A stretch of DNA of 16,811 nucleotides from Treponema sp. GTDB taxonomy: Bacteria > Spirochaetota > Spirochaetia > Treponematales > Treponemataceae. The stretch is from NCBI GenBank assembly GCA_016297405.1, contig JAEDGP010000042.1, positions 1 to 16,811 on the forward strand. Direction: 5' to 3'. The notes beneath the pieces were generated by a model, which did no database searches, was not told where the DNA came from, and saw only the letters and a list, made by a program, of their open reading frames with translations. Position numbers and translations under genes: made by a program. Each line of letters starts with the position of its first letter. The first letter of the stretch is position 1. Shown here one piece after another: positions 7,726 to 15,574 of the stretch.

Positions 7726-8643
7726 ATGCTTACACAAGCGGAGACAGATTTTTCAAAAGCCAGAAACAAGGCTCTTTTTAATACAATACAACATCTTTTG
7801 AATCCGGAAGAAGCAGCCATGATTTCTTTTAAAACGGTAAAAAAGATACTAAAACCCCAAACAGAAACCTATGCCGGAATGCAGGTCATACCCATCGACA
7901 AAATCGTCGGAAGCGAAGGTCGCTACAAGGATTTTGACAACCAGTTCTTTCCAAAAAACACATTCATGAAAGAACGATGGGAACATGTTGATGAAGCCGT
8001 TTTGAACGACATCGTTTTGCCTCCAATAAAAGTCTATGAACTTGGTGGCATCTATTTTGTCCGAGACGGAAACCACCGTGTATCTGTAGCAAAATCAAAA
8101 GGTGTGGAATTCATTGATGCAGAAGTTACTTCATTACAAACAGAAATCAAGCTTTCCCCAATCCACAATCTTTCGGGAATGATCAAGGAAATCATAAACT
8201 ACGAAAAAAGAAATTTCTATTTTGAAACAAGTTTTGGTGATATCACAGATTTCTGGTGTCTTGATTTCACAACCCCAGGACAATATGACACAATCTTGCA
8301 TCACATTCTAACCCACAAATATTTCATCAATCAGAACAGGAACGAAGAGATTTCGATGGAAGAAGCAATCAATTCATGGTTTTCAACAGTTTACATGCCA
8401 GTGATAAGTGCAATTGAAAAATACAACATCCTCAAGTACCAGAAAAAACGCACTTCCGGTGATTTATATATATGGATTATCAATTGCTACGACGAAATCA
8501 AGAAAAAGTTTGGAGATGAAATACCAATCGACGAAGTAGTAATGGATTTGAAACAGGAATACAAGTGGACACCATTGAAGAGATTTATAAACTCGATAAA
8601 AAGAATTATGCTGAAGAAAGAAATCAGTAATCACTCACACTAA
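7726..8643 (+). CDS. ParB/sulfiredoxin-fold domain protein
   Basis: A 305-residue protein with a ParB-N/Srx-like domain at about residues 46-140: VIPIDKIVGSEGRYKDFD, ERWEHVDEA, then LPPIKVYELGGIYFVRDGNH running into RVSVAKSKG. The block DGNHRVSVAKSKG corresponds to the GERR box of ParB-N proteins. The pattern GSEGRYKDFD...FVRDGNHRVSVA matches a stand-alone family often labelled transcriptional regulator or ParB-like, whose role is unknown to me. No helix-turn-helix typical of true ParB is apparent. The C-terminal half (about 150-305) is helical, rich in Lys and aromatic residues, and unrecognised. AGGAG (7715-7719) is six bases before ATG. It follows the metallophosphoesterase by 34 bases, so it is probably the last gene of that operon. 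Confidence 0.72.
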   Translation: MLTQAETDFSKARNKALFNTIQHLLNPEEAAMISFKTVKKILKPQTETYAGMQVIPIDKIVGSEGRYKDFDNQFFPKNTFMKERWEHVDEAVLNDIVLPPIKVYELGGIYFVRDGNHRVSVAKSKGVEFIDAEVTSLQTEIKLSPIHNLSGMIKEIINYEKRNFYFETSFGDITDFWCLDFTTPGQYDTILHHILTHKYFINQNRNEEISMEEAINSWFSTVYMPVISAIEKYNILKYQKKRTSGDLYIWIINCYDEIKKKFGDEIPIDEVVMDLKQEYKWTPLKRFINSIKRIMLKKEISNHSH

Positions 8644-8711
8644 AAACACTGATAATATATATACCAGGAATTATCGTTCCTTAAGAGAGTCGTCGGATTT
8701 ACTTTAAAAAC

Positions 8712-8740
8712 TTGACGGCTCAATATTTCAATGCTAGAAT
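8712..8740 (+). promoter_or_regulatory. Sigma70-type promoter with extended -10
   Basis: TTGACG (8712-8717), a 17-base spacer and TAGAAT (8735-8740), preceded directly by TGC, make an extended -10 promoter. The predicted start is near 8747, about 34 bases before the TTG start codon of the phosphatase gene. The remainder of 8644-8780 holds only a five-pair hairpin, AGGAA/TTCCT (8666-8681), without a T run. Confidence 0.75.
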
Positions 8741-8768
8741 TAACTGTATAACGATACTTGTAAATTCT

Positions 8769-8774
8769 AAGGAG
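8769..8774 (+). promoter_or_regulatory. Ribosome binding site fixing a TTG start
   Basis: AAGGAG lies six bases before TTG at 8781. The spacing and strength support this non-ATG start. No in-frame ATG lies close downstream with a comparable site, and starting later would remove part of the first membrane helix. Confidence 0.75.
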
Positions 8775-8780
8775 AAGTAA

Positions 8781-10457
8781 TTGGATAATCTTTCCATCGA
8801 TTCATTCTTAAACATTCCAATTCTTACGGCAGCTGCATGCGGCATCGTGCTGTTTATCTTGCTTCTTATTGCAAAAATCAGAAACACAGCAAGAGTAAGT
8901 ATTGTTGCATTTCTTGTTATCGGAGTAACCCTGGCAGGTCTATGCTATTCAACAATAACCGGCTATAAATTCTATTTTCTTACATCCATTGCCGCTTCAG
9001 CTTTTATTTTTGTAATATATGCTTTTGTTCTTGCCGTTGCAAATCCCCAAAAAAGAAGCAAAAAACTTAATTCCAGAAAAAAAGAAACTGTTGTACTTTC
9101 AAAAACAGAAGTTGACCAGGTCGCTTTAGCTGAAAATTCCAGAAAGTATGAAGAACAAATAAAAACAGAGCGCCATTTAATAGAAAAGGCCTCTGGTTTT
9201 TTCAATACTGAAGACGGAATGACATCTTTCCTCGACTATTTTAACCGTACGCTTTGCGAACAGACAGCATCAGACGGTTGTGCAATTCTTTTGCTTGATG
9301 ACTATGAAAACGTTCTTGCCATAAAGTCTTTTTCTGGCACAATGCCACCGCCATACAAGCTTCCGGAAGATTTACCTCATAAACCTATTCGTGTTGAAAC
9401 AAACTTTAAGTTTTCAATTTTCTCTTTAACGGGAAATACGTTTGGTGATATTTTCTCCGCAGGTGAACCAGTAAACATTACAGATCCGCAGAAAGACAAA
9501 AGAATCTTCAAAAATGGACCTGAGGACTTCCTTAAATGCGGTCCTTATCTCTTCGTTCCTATGATTCAGAATGGAGTGCCTTTTGCACTTATTTGTCTTT
9601 CCAGGGCATTCGGAAAAGCACCATACTCTCAAAAGGAATTGGAAAGGACAATTTCATTGTCACAGGCAGGTTCAACTGCAATACAGCCATTGATGAGTTT
9701 CTTGAATTACGCAGAACATGCGGAACTTACAAAAGAAGGCGATATCGCCACAAAATACCAGAAAACAATGCTGCCAGAGAAAATGCCTGTAATCAACAAG
9801 CTTTCAATCGGAAAATATAGTGAACCTTATGAAAATGTATGCGGTGACTTCTTCGATATCATTCCTTTCAGAAAAGACAGAATTTCTTTTGTAATGGCTG
9901 ATATCGCCGGAAAAGGTATGATTTCTCTCATGCTTATGGCAATGATTCGCGCAATGATTCGTCTTGTTGCAAATACAAATAAGAGTGCAGCAACAATCAT
10001 TGACTGGATAAACATCGCAATCTGCTCCGAAAAAAACAGCATGGACCACTTTGCAAGTGTTGCACTTATCAACTATGATAGCGTTGCAAATAAAGTACAG
10101 ATTGCCACTTGCGGAAATAATCCGGTTCTGCTTTATTCTGCAGAAAGCAAAACCATCAAGAAAATTTCAACTGAAAGTGAGCCACTTGGTGTAGATAAAG
10201 CAACTCAGTATAAGGACATCGACCTGGATGTTAAAGCGGGAGACATTATCGTGTCCTGTACAGACGGTCTTATTGAATGTCTGAGTGAAAGTGGAACTCA
10301 ATATTCGTTGGAAAATCTAAACAAAGTAATTCAAGCAAACTGTTCACTTAGCGGTAAAGATATTGCTGCAAAAGTTAAGGACAATTTGAAGAAATTCTGT
10401 GGTAATGCACAGCAATACGATGACCAGAGTCTTCTGGTTATAAAAATACAAGGATAA
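8781..10457 (+). CDS. Membrane GAF-PP2C (RsbU/SpoIIE-type) serine phosphatase
   Basis: A 558-residue phosphatase predicted to dephosphorylate a STAS anti-anti-sigma factor, most likely the product of the next gene. Three membrane helices (about 12-33, 38-59, 65-88) are followed by a basic linker and short coiled coil (about 100-140). A GAF-like sensory domain (about 140-310) comes next, then a SpoIIE/PP2C domain (about 320-557). Metal-binding acidic positions are present: GDFFD (355-359), ADIAGKG (Asp374), CTDGL (Asp495) and DDQS (Asp547, Asp548). The helices suggest membrane tethering with cytoplasmic sensor and catalytic domains. The signal sensed by GAF is unknown. The gene starts with TTG behind a strong promoter. 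Its stop overlaps the ribosome site of the STAS gene, so the two are one transcript. Confidence 0.92.
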   Translation: MDNLSIDSFLNIPILTAAACGIVLFILLLIAKIRNTARVSIVAFLVIGVTLAGLCYSTITGYKFYFLTSIAASAFIFVIYAFVLAVANPQKRSKKLNSRKKETVVLSKTEVDQVALAENSRKYEEQIKTERHLIEKASGFFNTEDGMTSFLDYFNRTLCEQTASDGCAILLLDDYENVLAIKSFSGTMPPPYKLPEDLPHKPIRVETNFKFSIFSLTGNTFGDIFSAGEPVNITDPQKDKRIFKNGPEDFLKCGPYLFVPMIQNGVPFALICLSRAFGKAPYSQKELERTISLSQAGSTAIQPLMSFLNYAEHAELTKEGDIATKYQKTMLPEKMPVINKLSIGKYSEPYENVCGDFFDIIPFRKDRISFVMADIAGKGMISLMLMAMIRAMIRLVANTNKSAATIIDWINIAICSEKNSMDHFASVALINYDSVANKVQIATCGNNPVLLYSAESKTIKKISTESEPLGVDKATQYKDIDLDVKAGDIIVSCTDGLIECLSESGTQYSLENLNKVIQANCSLSGKDIAAKVKDNLKKFCGNAQQYDDQSLLVIKIQG

Positions 10458-10468
10458 GGAGCTTCGGT

Positions 10469-10807
10469 ATGGAACTTAAAATACGAAAGAATGGAGACGT
10501 ATACATTATCGATGTAAATGGTGAAATGGACCTGTACAACTCCTACAAGCTTAAGGAACTTGTAATGAAAATGATTGAAAAAAACGTAAAAGTTTTCATT
10601 ATCAACCTTGAACAGGTAGACTACATTGACTCGTCTGGAATTGGTGCACTTATTTACATTTGTTCTACTATCAAAAAGATGAATCTCAAGCTTGCAATCT
10701 CAAATATCCATGGTTCTGTTAAAAAGGTAATCGAACTTACAAAACTGATGGGTTATTTCCCAATTGCAAATAGCGTTGAAGAAGCACTCTTGATGGTAAA
10801 AGAATAA
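10469..10807 (+). CDS. STAS-domain anti-sigma factor antagonist
   Basis: A 112-residue single STAS domain of the SpoIIAA/RsbV type. It starts with IRKNGDVYIIDVNGEMDLYN and carries the phosphorylation-site motif YIDSSGIGAL. By analogy with SpoIIAA, the phosphorylated residue would be Ser56, the second Ser of DSSG. Unphosphorylated, the protein should bind the partner kinase and release its sigma factor or other target. AAGGAG (10456-10461) is seven bases before ATG and overlaps the stop of the phosphatase gene. Its length is normal for the family. It stands between its likely phosphatase (upstream) and kinase (downstream). Confidence 0.93.
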   Translation: MELKIRKNGDVYIIDVNGEMDLYNSYKLKELVMKMIEKNVKVFIINLEQVDYIDSSGIGALIYICSTIKKMNLKLAISNIHGSVKKVIELTKLMGYFPIANSVEEALLMVKE

Positions 10808-10859
10808 AAAATTGCCAATAATTAATAAAAGATTTTAAAAAAAACAAGGAGTAAAATCT

Positions 10860-11393
10860 ATGGATGATATGTCAATAAAAGAATTGCGTTCAGATGACAA
10901 TGACCCTTTATTCGATAAAACAAACATGCTTAGAAAGGACTTTGCATCTGACTTTAGACAAATCAGATATTTTACACTGTTGATTGTACAGTCAGCTCCT
11001 TCTGAAATTAAGGAATTGAACCTTCTTGAACAGCAGATCAGCGAAGTAATCAAGAACGCAGTAAAGCATGGTAACCACTGTGACATCAACAAAAAAGTTA
11101 CAGTTTGGTACTCATTCAGTCCAACTCATGCTCACGTAATCGTTCAGGACGAGGGTGAAGGTTTTAAAGATCTTGACAAATGGAATGAATTTAACAGAAA
11201 GCGTCTTTCTTGTCTTCACGAACAGAACTATGAACAGCTTGCAGACTACGTTTCTTTCCGTACAAAAGAATCTGATGCACAGGACGGTGGAAACGCTTTG
11301 TTTGCCGCTCTGGAATATTGGAACGGTGGATTTGTATACAACGGAAAAAAGAATGCTGTTGCAATGCTTAAACGCTTCCAGCAGAAACACTAA
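10860..11393 (+). CDS. Anti-sigma serine/threonine kinase (RsbW/SpoIIAB-like HATPase)
   Basis: A 177-residue GHKL-type ATPase, the likely kinase and sequestering partner of the STAS protein. The N box reads SEVIKNAVKHGN with Glu62 and Asn66, the G1 box is QDEGEGF (Asp97), and a G2-like DGGNAL lies at 142-147. The segment between the G1 and G2 boxes (about 103-141) looks longer than in B. subtilis SpoIIAB, and the G2 box is not the canonical GRGL form. It could therefore be a divergent anti-sigma kinase or a regulator with another target. AAGGAG (10846-10851) lies eight bases before ATG. A second Met three codons later is possible. It ends the operon and is followed by a strong terminator-like element. 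Confidence 0.88.
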   Translation: MDDMSIKELRSDDNDPLFDKTNMLRKDFASDFRQIRYFTLLIVQSAPSEIKELNLLEQQISEVIKNAVKHGNHCDINKKVTVWYSFSPTHAHVIVQDEGEGFKDLDKWNEFNRKRLSCLHEQNYEQLADYVSFRTKESDAQDGGNALFAALEYWNGGFVYNGKKNAVAMLKRFQQKH

Positions 11394-11418
11394 GATTAAG
11401 TAATTTGTTTTTTATATG

Positions 11419-11512
11419 AAAAAAGGGCTGTCCCAAAAGTAATGCGTGTAGTGTTGGTTTCGATAAACTCAAACACCGTAATGTAAACTTATGGGACAGC
11501 CTCTTTTTTTTT
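11419..11512. repeat. Palindromic terminator-like element, copy 1 (minus orientation)
   Basis: The outer stem pairs GGCTGTCCCA (11426-11435) with TGGGACAGCC (11492-11501), extended by a G.T pair and, past an A.C mismatch, by an A run (11419-11424) against a T run (11504-11512). Inside is a second hairpin with outer arms GTGTT (11451-11455) and AACAC (11472-11476). The reverse complement of 11451-11501 matches 16744-16794 with five differences over 51 bases by my count. It shares its ends and central loop with the element at 11536-11656. No transposase is linked, so it resembles a MITE or REP-type unit. Confidence 0.85.
11419..11512 (+). terminator. Intrinsic terminator of the partner-switching operon
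   Basis: A GC-containing stem of ten perfect pairs plus extension is followed by nine T (11504-11512), 26 bases after the kinase stop. On the minus strand the same stem is followed by six T, so it can act in both directions between the converging operons. Confidence 0.75.
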
Positions 11513-11535
11513 CAGTATAGCAAATCTTTAAGACT

Positions 11536-11656
11536 AAAAAACTGCCCAAAATGAACGATTTTATAGTGAACCAATCATTAAAGAACACTAGCATCGCTTC
11601 CCTTTTTCGAAGTTCAAGGAAAGCGTCATTGAAAACATCATTGGACAGTTGTTTTT
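11536..11656. repeat. Palindromic terminator-like element, diverged tandem member (minus orientation)
   Basis: The outer arms AACTGCCCAA (11540-11549) and TTGGACAGTT (11641-11650) pair with one mismatch and are flanked by six A on the left and five T (11652-11656) on the right. Inside are two further hairpins: TAGTG/CACTA (11564-11568, 11586-11590) and GCTTCCCTT/AAGGAAAGC (11596-11604, 11616-11624, one mismatch). In reverse complement it starts CTGTCCAAT, as the copy at 16743 does, and its central loop TTGA-ACT-TCGAAA aligns with TTGA-GTTTA-TCGAAA there. It is judged a diverged member of the same family. It ends nine bases beyond the stop of the LolA-like gene, so it probably terminates that operon on the minus strand. 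Confidence 0.6.
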
Positions 11657-11665
11657 ATTCCAAAA

Positions 11666-12472
11666 CTATTTTCCTGTTGAAAGGAAGTTCTGAGTAAATA
11701 CTCTGTCTGGAATAGCAGAATCAAGCTTTATGTTTACAATCTTCAGACGAGTAGCATGGCCGCTCTGAACGTTCTTCATATATTCCTGCATTGGAATGTC
11801 GTATTCAACACCAGTAACGCCAGTTTTCTTCTCAAGCTTTTCCAAAGTCAAAGTCTTAAGAAGCTTTCCTTTCTTATCATACATTTCTGTATAGATTGGA
11901 TAGTTAGTATTCTGATCGATATAATTGATTCTATAAAGATACTGGGATGAAGAAGGATCTTTTGGTGTTGATTTTACAACCCAGCATTTATAACCGTTTT
12001 TCTCTACAGCTTCTTCGCCATTCACAAATTCATGGTTATCTTCATTTACATCGCGACTTGACATATCATCATAAGAAGCATCTGTTCCAACAAAAGATTT
12101 TGAACCGTCGCTTGTAGCAATGCGACGAGTCTGCTTCAAAGATGGCATATAGATGAACTTGTCGTCAGCAGCGTCACCTGGATTTTCAGAAACAAGGAAG
12201 CGTGTATCCTTTACAGAAGCGGGAGAAAGAAAAACCATTACCATTGATGTAAGATCATTCTTATCCCTACCGTATTGTTTGAGCTGACGAGATTCCTGCA
12301 ATGCCCCACCCTTTTCAAAAAGATCCATTTGAACAGCTGACATAGTAAATGCAGGTTTCTTTACGTCATGTGATTTCTGCATAACATCCTTTGCTTCAAT
12401 TGCAAAAACATTTGATGAAGAAGCAAGAATCAAGGTTGCAAGCCCAGCTTTAAACAATGAATTAATTTTCAT
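11666..12472 (-). CDS. LolA-like outer membrane lipoprotein-sorting protein
   Basis: A 268-residue periplasmic protein. A signal peptide (MKINSLFKAG, then LATLILASSSNVFA) has likely cleavage after Ala24. The mature part has the beta-rich pattern of the LolA-like family annotated as outer membrane lipoprotein-sorting protein: FVSENPGDAADDKFIYMPSL-type substrate-binding strands, then KQTRRIATSDGSKSFVGTDA, SYDDMSSRD, and GYKCWVVKSTP. These proteins usually sit beside an RND/MMPL exporter, as here, and are thought to carry lipid or lipoprotein cargo. The cargo here is unknown. AGGAGG (12479-12484 on the minus strand) six bases before ATG fixes the start; a start six codons upstream would lack it. 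It is the second gene of the operon, 118 bases after the exporter. Confidence 0.88.
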   Translation of the reverse strand: MKINSLFKAGLATLILASSSNVFAIEAKDVMQKSHDVKKPAFTMSAVQMDLFEKGGALQESRQLKQYGRDKNDLTSMVMVFLSPASVKDTRFLVSENPGDAADDKFIYMPSLKQTRRIATSDGSKSFVGTDASYDDMSSRDVNEDNHEFVNGEEAVEKNGYKCWVVKSTPKDPSSSQYLYRINYIDQNTNYPIYTEMYDKKGKLLKTLTLEKLEKKTGVTGVEYDIPMQEYMKNVQSGHATRLKIVNIKLDSAIPDRVFTQNFLSTGK

Positions 12473-12478
12473 AATAAA

Positions 12479-12484
12479 CCTCCT
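12479..12484 (-). promoter_or_regulatory. Ribosome binding site of the LolA-like gene
   Basis: A perfect AGGAGG six bases before the ATG whose first base is 12472. It excludes an upstream in-frame start at 12490, which would put MYRRFI in front of the signal peptide. Confidence 0.8.
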
Positions 12485-12491
12485 GTACACA

Positions 12492-12583
12492 AAGCCAAAA
12501 CATGCAGTCGCATAATATTTGGCTTGGTGCGTTGAGGGTTGTTTATCCCCTCAATTATTTTAAGCCGCACAAAAAAGTGCAGC
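12492..12583 (-). other. Three consecutive hairpins between the exporter and LolA-like genes
   Basis: Read 5' to 3' on the minus strand: GCTGCAC/GTGCGGC around a T6 loop (12583-12564); TTGAGGG/CCCTCAA with a nine-base loop (12554-12532); and AAGCCAAA/TTTGGCTT (12525-12492), which encloses a nested ATGC/GCAT. None is followed by a T run, so they are not obvious terminators. They fill nearly the whole intercistronic space and end eight bases before the ribosome site of the next gene. They may be RNA-stabilising or processing structures that set the ratio of the two proteins. Confidence 0.6.
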
Positions 12584-12590
12584 TAATGTT

Positions 12591-15518
12591 TTAGTTATTG
12601 GCCTCACGTTCGTCTTCCATATCGCTGATTGTATGACGCTTAGAACCTTTTGGCCTGATGAATTTTGGATCATACTGGCACAAAACTGCTGGAATGATTG
12701 TCATGGCAAGCAATGAACTTGAGAACATTACAATTGCTACAAGTATTCCGATATAACGAAGCACTATGAACTTAGAGAAACAAAGAACAAGGAATCCAAG
12801 TCCTACGGCAAGGGCATTTGTTACAATACCGTGGCCACTTTTGTTGAAAGTTCTCTTTGCAACAAGTTCTATATCATCTGTTTTGGCTCGTTCAGCCTTA
12901 TAAATTTCAAGGAAGTGGATAGTGTAGTCAATGCCTACTCCGACTGCTACAGATGCTATGATACTTGTAATAAGGTCAAGATTAATACCTGCAAAACCCA
13001 TTACCATGTAATTCAAAAGAATTGTAAATGCAAGGGGAATAGCACCAAGCAATCCTGCCCATCCAGATCTGAAAGATACTGCAATGATTATGAATACACT
13101 AAGCAAAGAAATGAACAGACTTGAAATCTGACTTGAAACTACCATTTTAGTCATTACACTTTCCATTTCTGCTCCACCAGTAAATTCAACTGTATAATTT
13201 TCAGGGAAATTGTTGTTTACATATTCCTGAACATAGTTGATGACCTGGCTAACTTTATCTGTGCTATGTGTACGAAGCTGAATCTGAATACGAAGACCAT
13301 ATGGTTCAACAGATCCACGAGGAATTGCGAAACGGTCAAGAGTATCACCGCCTAAAAGCATAAGATACTGGGAAACAATGGATGCAAGACCTGCTTCATC
13401 AGTAACATTGTATTTCTGGCTGTCAGTCGGAATTTCATAATAGGCTGCACCATTAAAGTTGCACACTTTTTTAAGTTCTCGAACAACAGCTTCTACAGAA
13501 GCAGTTCGTCCACCTGCATGAATATAGGCATTATTGAGGACTTCCATAAAATCCTCTGTAGCAGAAAGAACTTTACCATTATGAGTAAAGGAAGCAACAT
13601 TCTGCCCTTCCAAAGGAGCATTCATTACCTGATTCATGCGTTTAACAAACGTTGTGAATGATACGACTTTTCCAACTTCAGGGAATTGATTCTCCACATT
13701 TTCCTGCATTGCTTCAATTGCAGAAAGAATTTTAGGATTTGTAACTGAATAATATCGTTTTGCAGGTGCTAAAGGTGCTGTTGCCACCTGAACTTCCGCA
13801 GGTTCTGCATCATCAAAACCAAGACCATCGTCAAATCCAACATCGTCAAAACCAAGACCATCGTCAAATCCAACATCGTCAAAACCAAGACCATCGTCAA
13901 ATCCAACATCGTCAAAATCGGCATTTGAATCTGATGGGGAATCAGAAGATTCAGATTCGAGTTCAACATCCTCCGGCATTTCATTGCCTTTAACAAGAAC
14001 ATAAATTGAGTTTGTACCGGCAAAACGATCATTTACATAGCGAACATCCTGCCGAAGTTTGGAATTTTCAGGGAAGTAATTGATAAGAGCAGTATCGATA
14101 ACAAGCTTTTTGATTCCTGCAAAAGAGCAAACACAAATAATAATGCAGAAAACCACAAAACGAGGCTTTGTTCCTACCAGTCCCTTATAGATTCTGTAGT
14201 AAGTTGAATCGCCATCAGACTTGAAATGCTTGTTGATTACCTTAAGATGCTTCATGCGCTTCTTCAGCTTTTCCTTAACTTTTTCGATTTTTGTTCCCTG
14301 AATTGAAGCTTTCTGACCAATCTTATTAAGGGGTTTTACCATAAGCATTGCTGGAATCAATGTAATAGAAAGAATAAGTGCAACAGCAACACCCATTGAA
14401 GAGAAAATAGCAAAACTGTGAAGCGGAACAAGTGGAGATGTAATCAAAGAGATGAAGCCGACAATGGTTGTAAGACCTGCAAGAAGAACTGCTGGAAGTA
14501 CATCTTTAACACCTTCCCAGATTGTTTCCCTGTGAGATTCTTTTGTAATTGGCTGTTCAATATGTTCAAGAGCAATATAATAATGGGTCAAAACATGAAT
14601 ACCATAAGCAGAACCTACAGCAATCAAAGAAACTGGAATTACACTTGCAATCAATGTGAACTGAATTCCAAGCATAGCCATAAGACCACATGACCAGGAT
14701 GCGCACATCAAAACCGTAAGCAAAGGAAGCAGAGTTCCATCAAGAGTTTTGAAAGAGAAGAAAAGACATACCAACACCACGATTACAACAATCGGAATCA
14801 AACTTACAAGATCCGAAAGCATATAAGCTTTGGAATTGAATGTGGTAACTGGATCGCCGTAAATAGTCTGCTTCAAGTCAGATTCAGCAAGCTCTTCATC
14901 AAGAATAGACTGAACCTGGGAAAGAACCTGAAGCTGCTGATTGATGGATATTTTTTTACCTTCATCGTCTGTACTCTTTACAACAATGGACATTTGAGAA
15001 GCACGACCATCATCTGAAAGAATAACACGGTCATACATATCAGACCATTCAATTATTTTGTGGCGGATCTCATCGATATCATCTGAAGTTCCAGCAAAAA
15101 CCTTCTTCACCACTTTTCCGTTTTCGTCATACTCTACATCAAACAATTCCTTTGGGACCAAAGGAGAAGACGAAAGACTTCCATCCAAAGCACAAACATA
15201 ATCCACATTGCCAATGGATGTAACGTCTTCAACCCCATCAAGTGCTTCTATCCGCTCAGCAATGGTTGCAATAGTGGAAATATATTCTGGCGTAAGAACT
15301 GATTTTTTCTCAGTTTCAAGAGCAATTCCAATCATTCTTGTGCTTCCAAAATCAGAATCAGATTGATTCAAACGTTCTCTTGATGGATTTTCAGGAGAAA
15401 GCCATTCACGAATGTCGTTTTCAACCCTTAATTTTGGCAACTGAGCTGCAAAAAAAGCAGTAATCGCAAAACAAACTGCAATAATAATCCATGGTCTTTT
15501 GTAAAATCCTGGAACCAT
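12591..15518 (-). CDS. RND/MMPL-family exporter
   Basis: A 975-residue inner-membrane transporter of the RND superfamily, MMPL/HpnN-like type. Membrane segments are TM1 (about 9-26), a first bundle of five (about 233-392), TM7 (about 455-472) and a final bundle of five (about 797-955). Two large periplasmic loops lie between. The second bundle has GVGIDYTIHFLEIY with an intramembrane Asp typical of proton coupling; the matching first-bundle site reads GSAYGIHVLTHYY without Asp. Residues about 505-575, in the second periplasmic loop, form an acidic low-complexity insertion with three identical 11-residue repeats. AGGAGG (15526-15531) seven bases before ATG fixes the start. Pairing with a LolA-like protein suggests export of a lipid or lipoprotein to the envelope, but the substrate is unknown. 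Confidence 0.93.
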   Translation of the reverse strand: MVPGFYKRPWIIIAVCFAITAFFAAQLPKLRVENDIREWLSPENPSRERLNQSDSDFGSTRMIGIALETEKKSVLTPEYISTIATIAERIEALDGVEDVTSIGNVDYVCALDGSLSSSPLVPKELFDVEYDENGKVVKKVFAGTSDDIDEIRHKIIEWSDMYDRVILSDDGRASQMSIVVKSTDDEGKKISINQQLQVLSQVQSILDEELAESDLKQTIYGDPVTTFNSKAYMLSDLVSLIPIVVIVVLVCLFFSFKTLDGTLLPLLTVLMCASWSCGLMAMLGIQFTLIASVIPVSLIAVGSAYGIHVLTHYYIALEHIEQPITKESHRETIWEGVKDVLPAVLLAGLTTIVGFISLITSPLVPLHSFAIFSSMGVAVALILSITLIPAMLMVKPLNKIGQKASIQGTKIEKVKEKLKKRMKHLKVINKHFKSDGDSTYYRIYKGLVGTKPRFVVFCIIICVCSFAGIKKLVIDTALINYFPENSKLRQDVRYVNDRFAGTNSIYVLVKGNEMPEDVELESESSDSPSDSNADFDDVGFDDGLGFDDVGFDDGLGFDDVGFDDGLGFDDAEPAEVQVATAPLAPAKRYYSVTNPKILSAIEAMQENVENQFPEVGKVVSFTTFVKRMNQVMNAPLEGQNVASFTHNGKVLSATEDFMEVLNNAYIHAGGRTASVEAVVRELKKVCNFNGAAYYEIPTDSQKYNVTDEAGLASIVSQYLMLLGGDTLDRFAIPRGSVEPYGLRIQIQLRTHSTDKVSQVINYVQEYVNNNFPENYTVEFTGGAEMESVMTKMVVSSQISSLFISLLSVFIIIAVSFRSGWAGLLGAIPLAFTILLNYMVMGFAGINLDLITSIIASVAVGVGIDYTIHFLEIYKAERAKTDDIELVAKRTFNKSGHGIVTNALAVGLGFLVLCFSKFIVLRYIGILVAIVMFSSSLLAMTIIPAVLCQYDPKFIRPKGSKRHTISDMEDEREANN
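13813..13917 (-). repeat. 33-bp tandem repeat coding for acidic 11-residue units
   Basis: Three perfect copies (13813-13845, 13846-13878, 13879-13911) and a short partial copy lie inside the exporter gene. Each codes FDDVGFDDGLG in register. The units are identical at the DNA level, which points to recent duplication by slippage or unequal exchange. The segment lies in the predicted second periplasmic loop, after a Ser/Glu/Asp-rich stretch. The repeat also creates long open frames in other phases that are not genes. Confidence 0.95.
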
Positions 15519-15525
15519 AAAACAA

Positions 15526-15531
15526 CCTCCT
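15526..15531 (-). promoter_or_regulatory. Ribosome binding site of the exporter
   Basis: A perfect AGGAGG seven bases before the ATG whose first base is 15518. Confidence 0.8.
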
Positions 15532-15547
15532 ATTGTTTGTATGCGGC

Positions 15548-15571
15548 ATTGGTTTAATTTTATAAACCAAT
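15548..15571 (-). promoter_or_regulatory. Perfect inverted repeat at the exporter transcription start
   Basis: ATTGGTTTA (15548-15556) and TAAACCAAT (15563-15571) form nine perfect pairs around a six-base spacer. It covers roughly +1 to +20 of the transcript predicted from the promoter at 15575-15603. It could be a repressor operator or a hairpin at the 5' end of the mRNA. Confidence 0.6.
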
Positions 15572-15574
15572 CAA

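Noticed and set aside
8689..8719. GTCGTC and GACGGC around the -35 of the partner-switching promoter.
   Set aside because: Six pairs with one G.T across a 19-base loop is expected by chance in sequence of this length, and one arm overlaps the -35 hexamer itself.
11425..11501. An insertion sequence in the convergent intergenic region.
   Set aside because: The CTGTCC-type ends recall some IS termini, but there is no transposase reading frame or room for one. Treated as a small non-autonomous repeat.
13760..14032. Two open frames (77 residues on plus, 87 on minus) with repeated HRQNQDHRQIQ and LTMLDLTMVLV patterns.
   Set aside because: They are other-phase readings of the 33-bp repeat within the exporter gene, which is clearly the coding frame.
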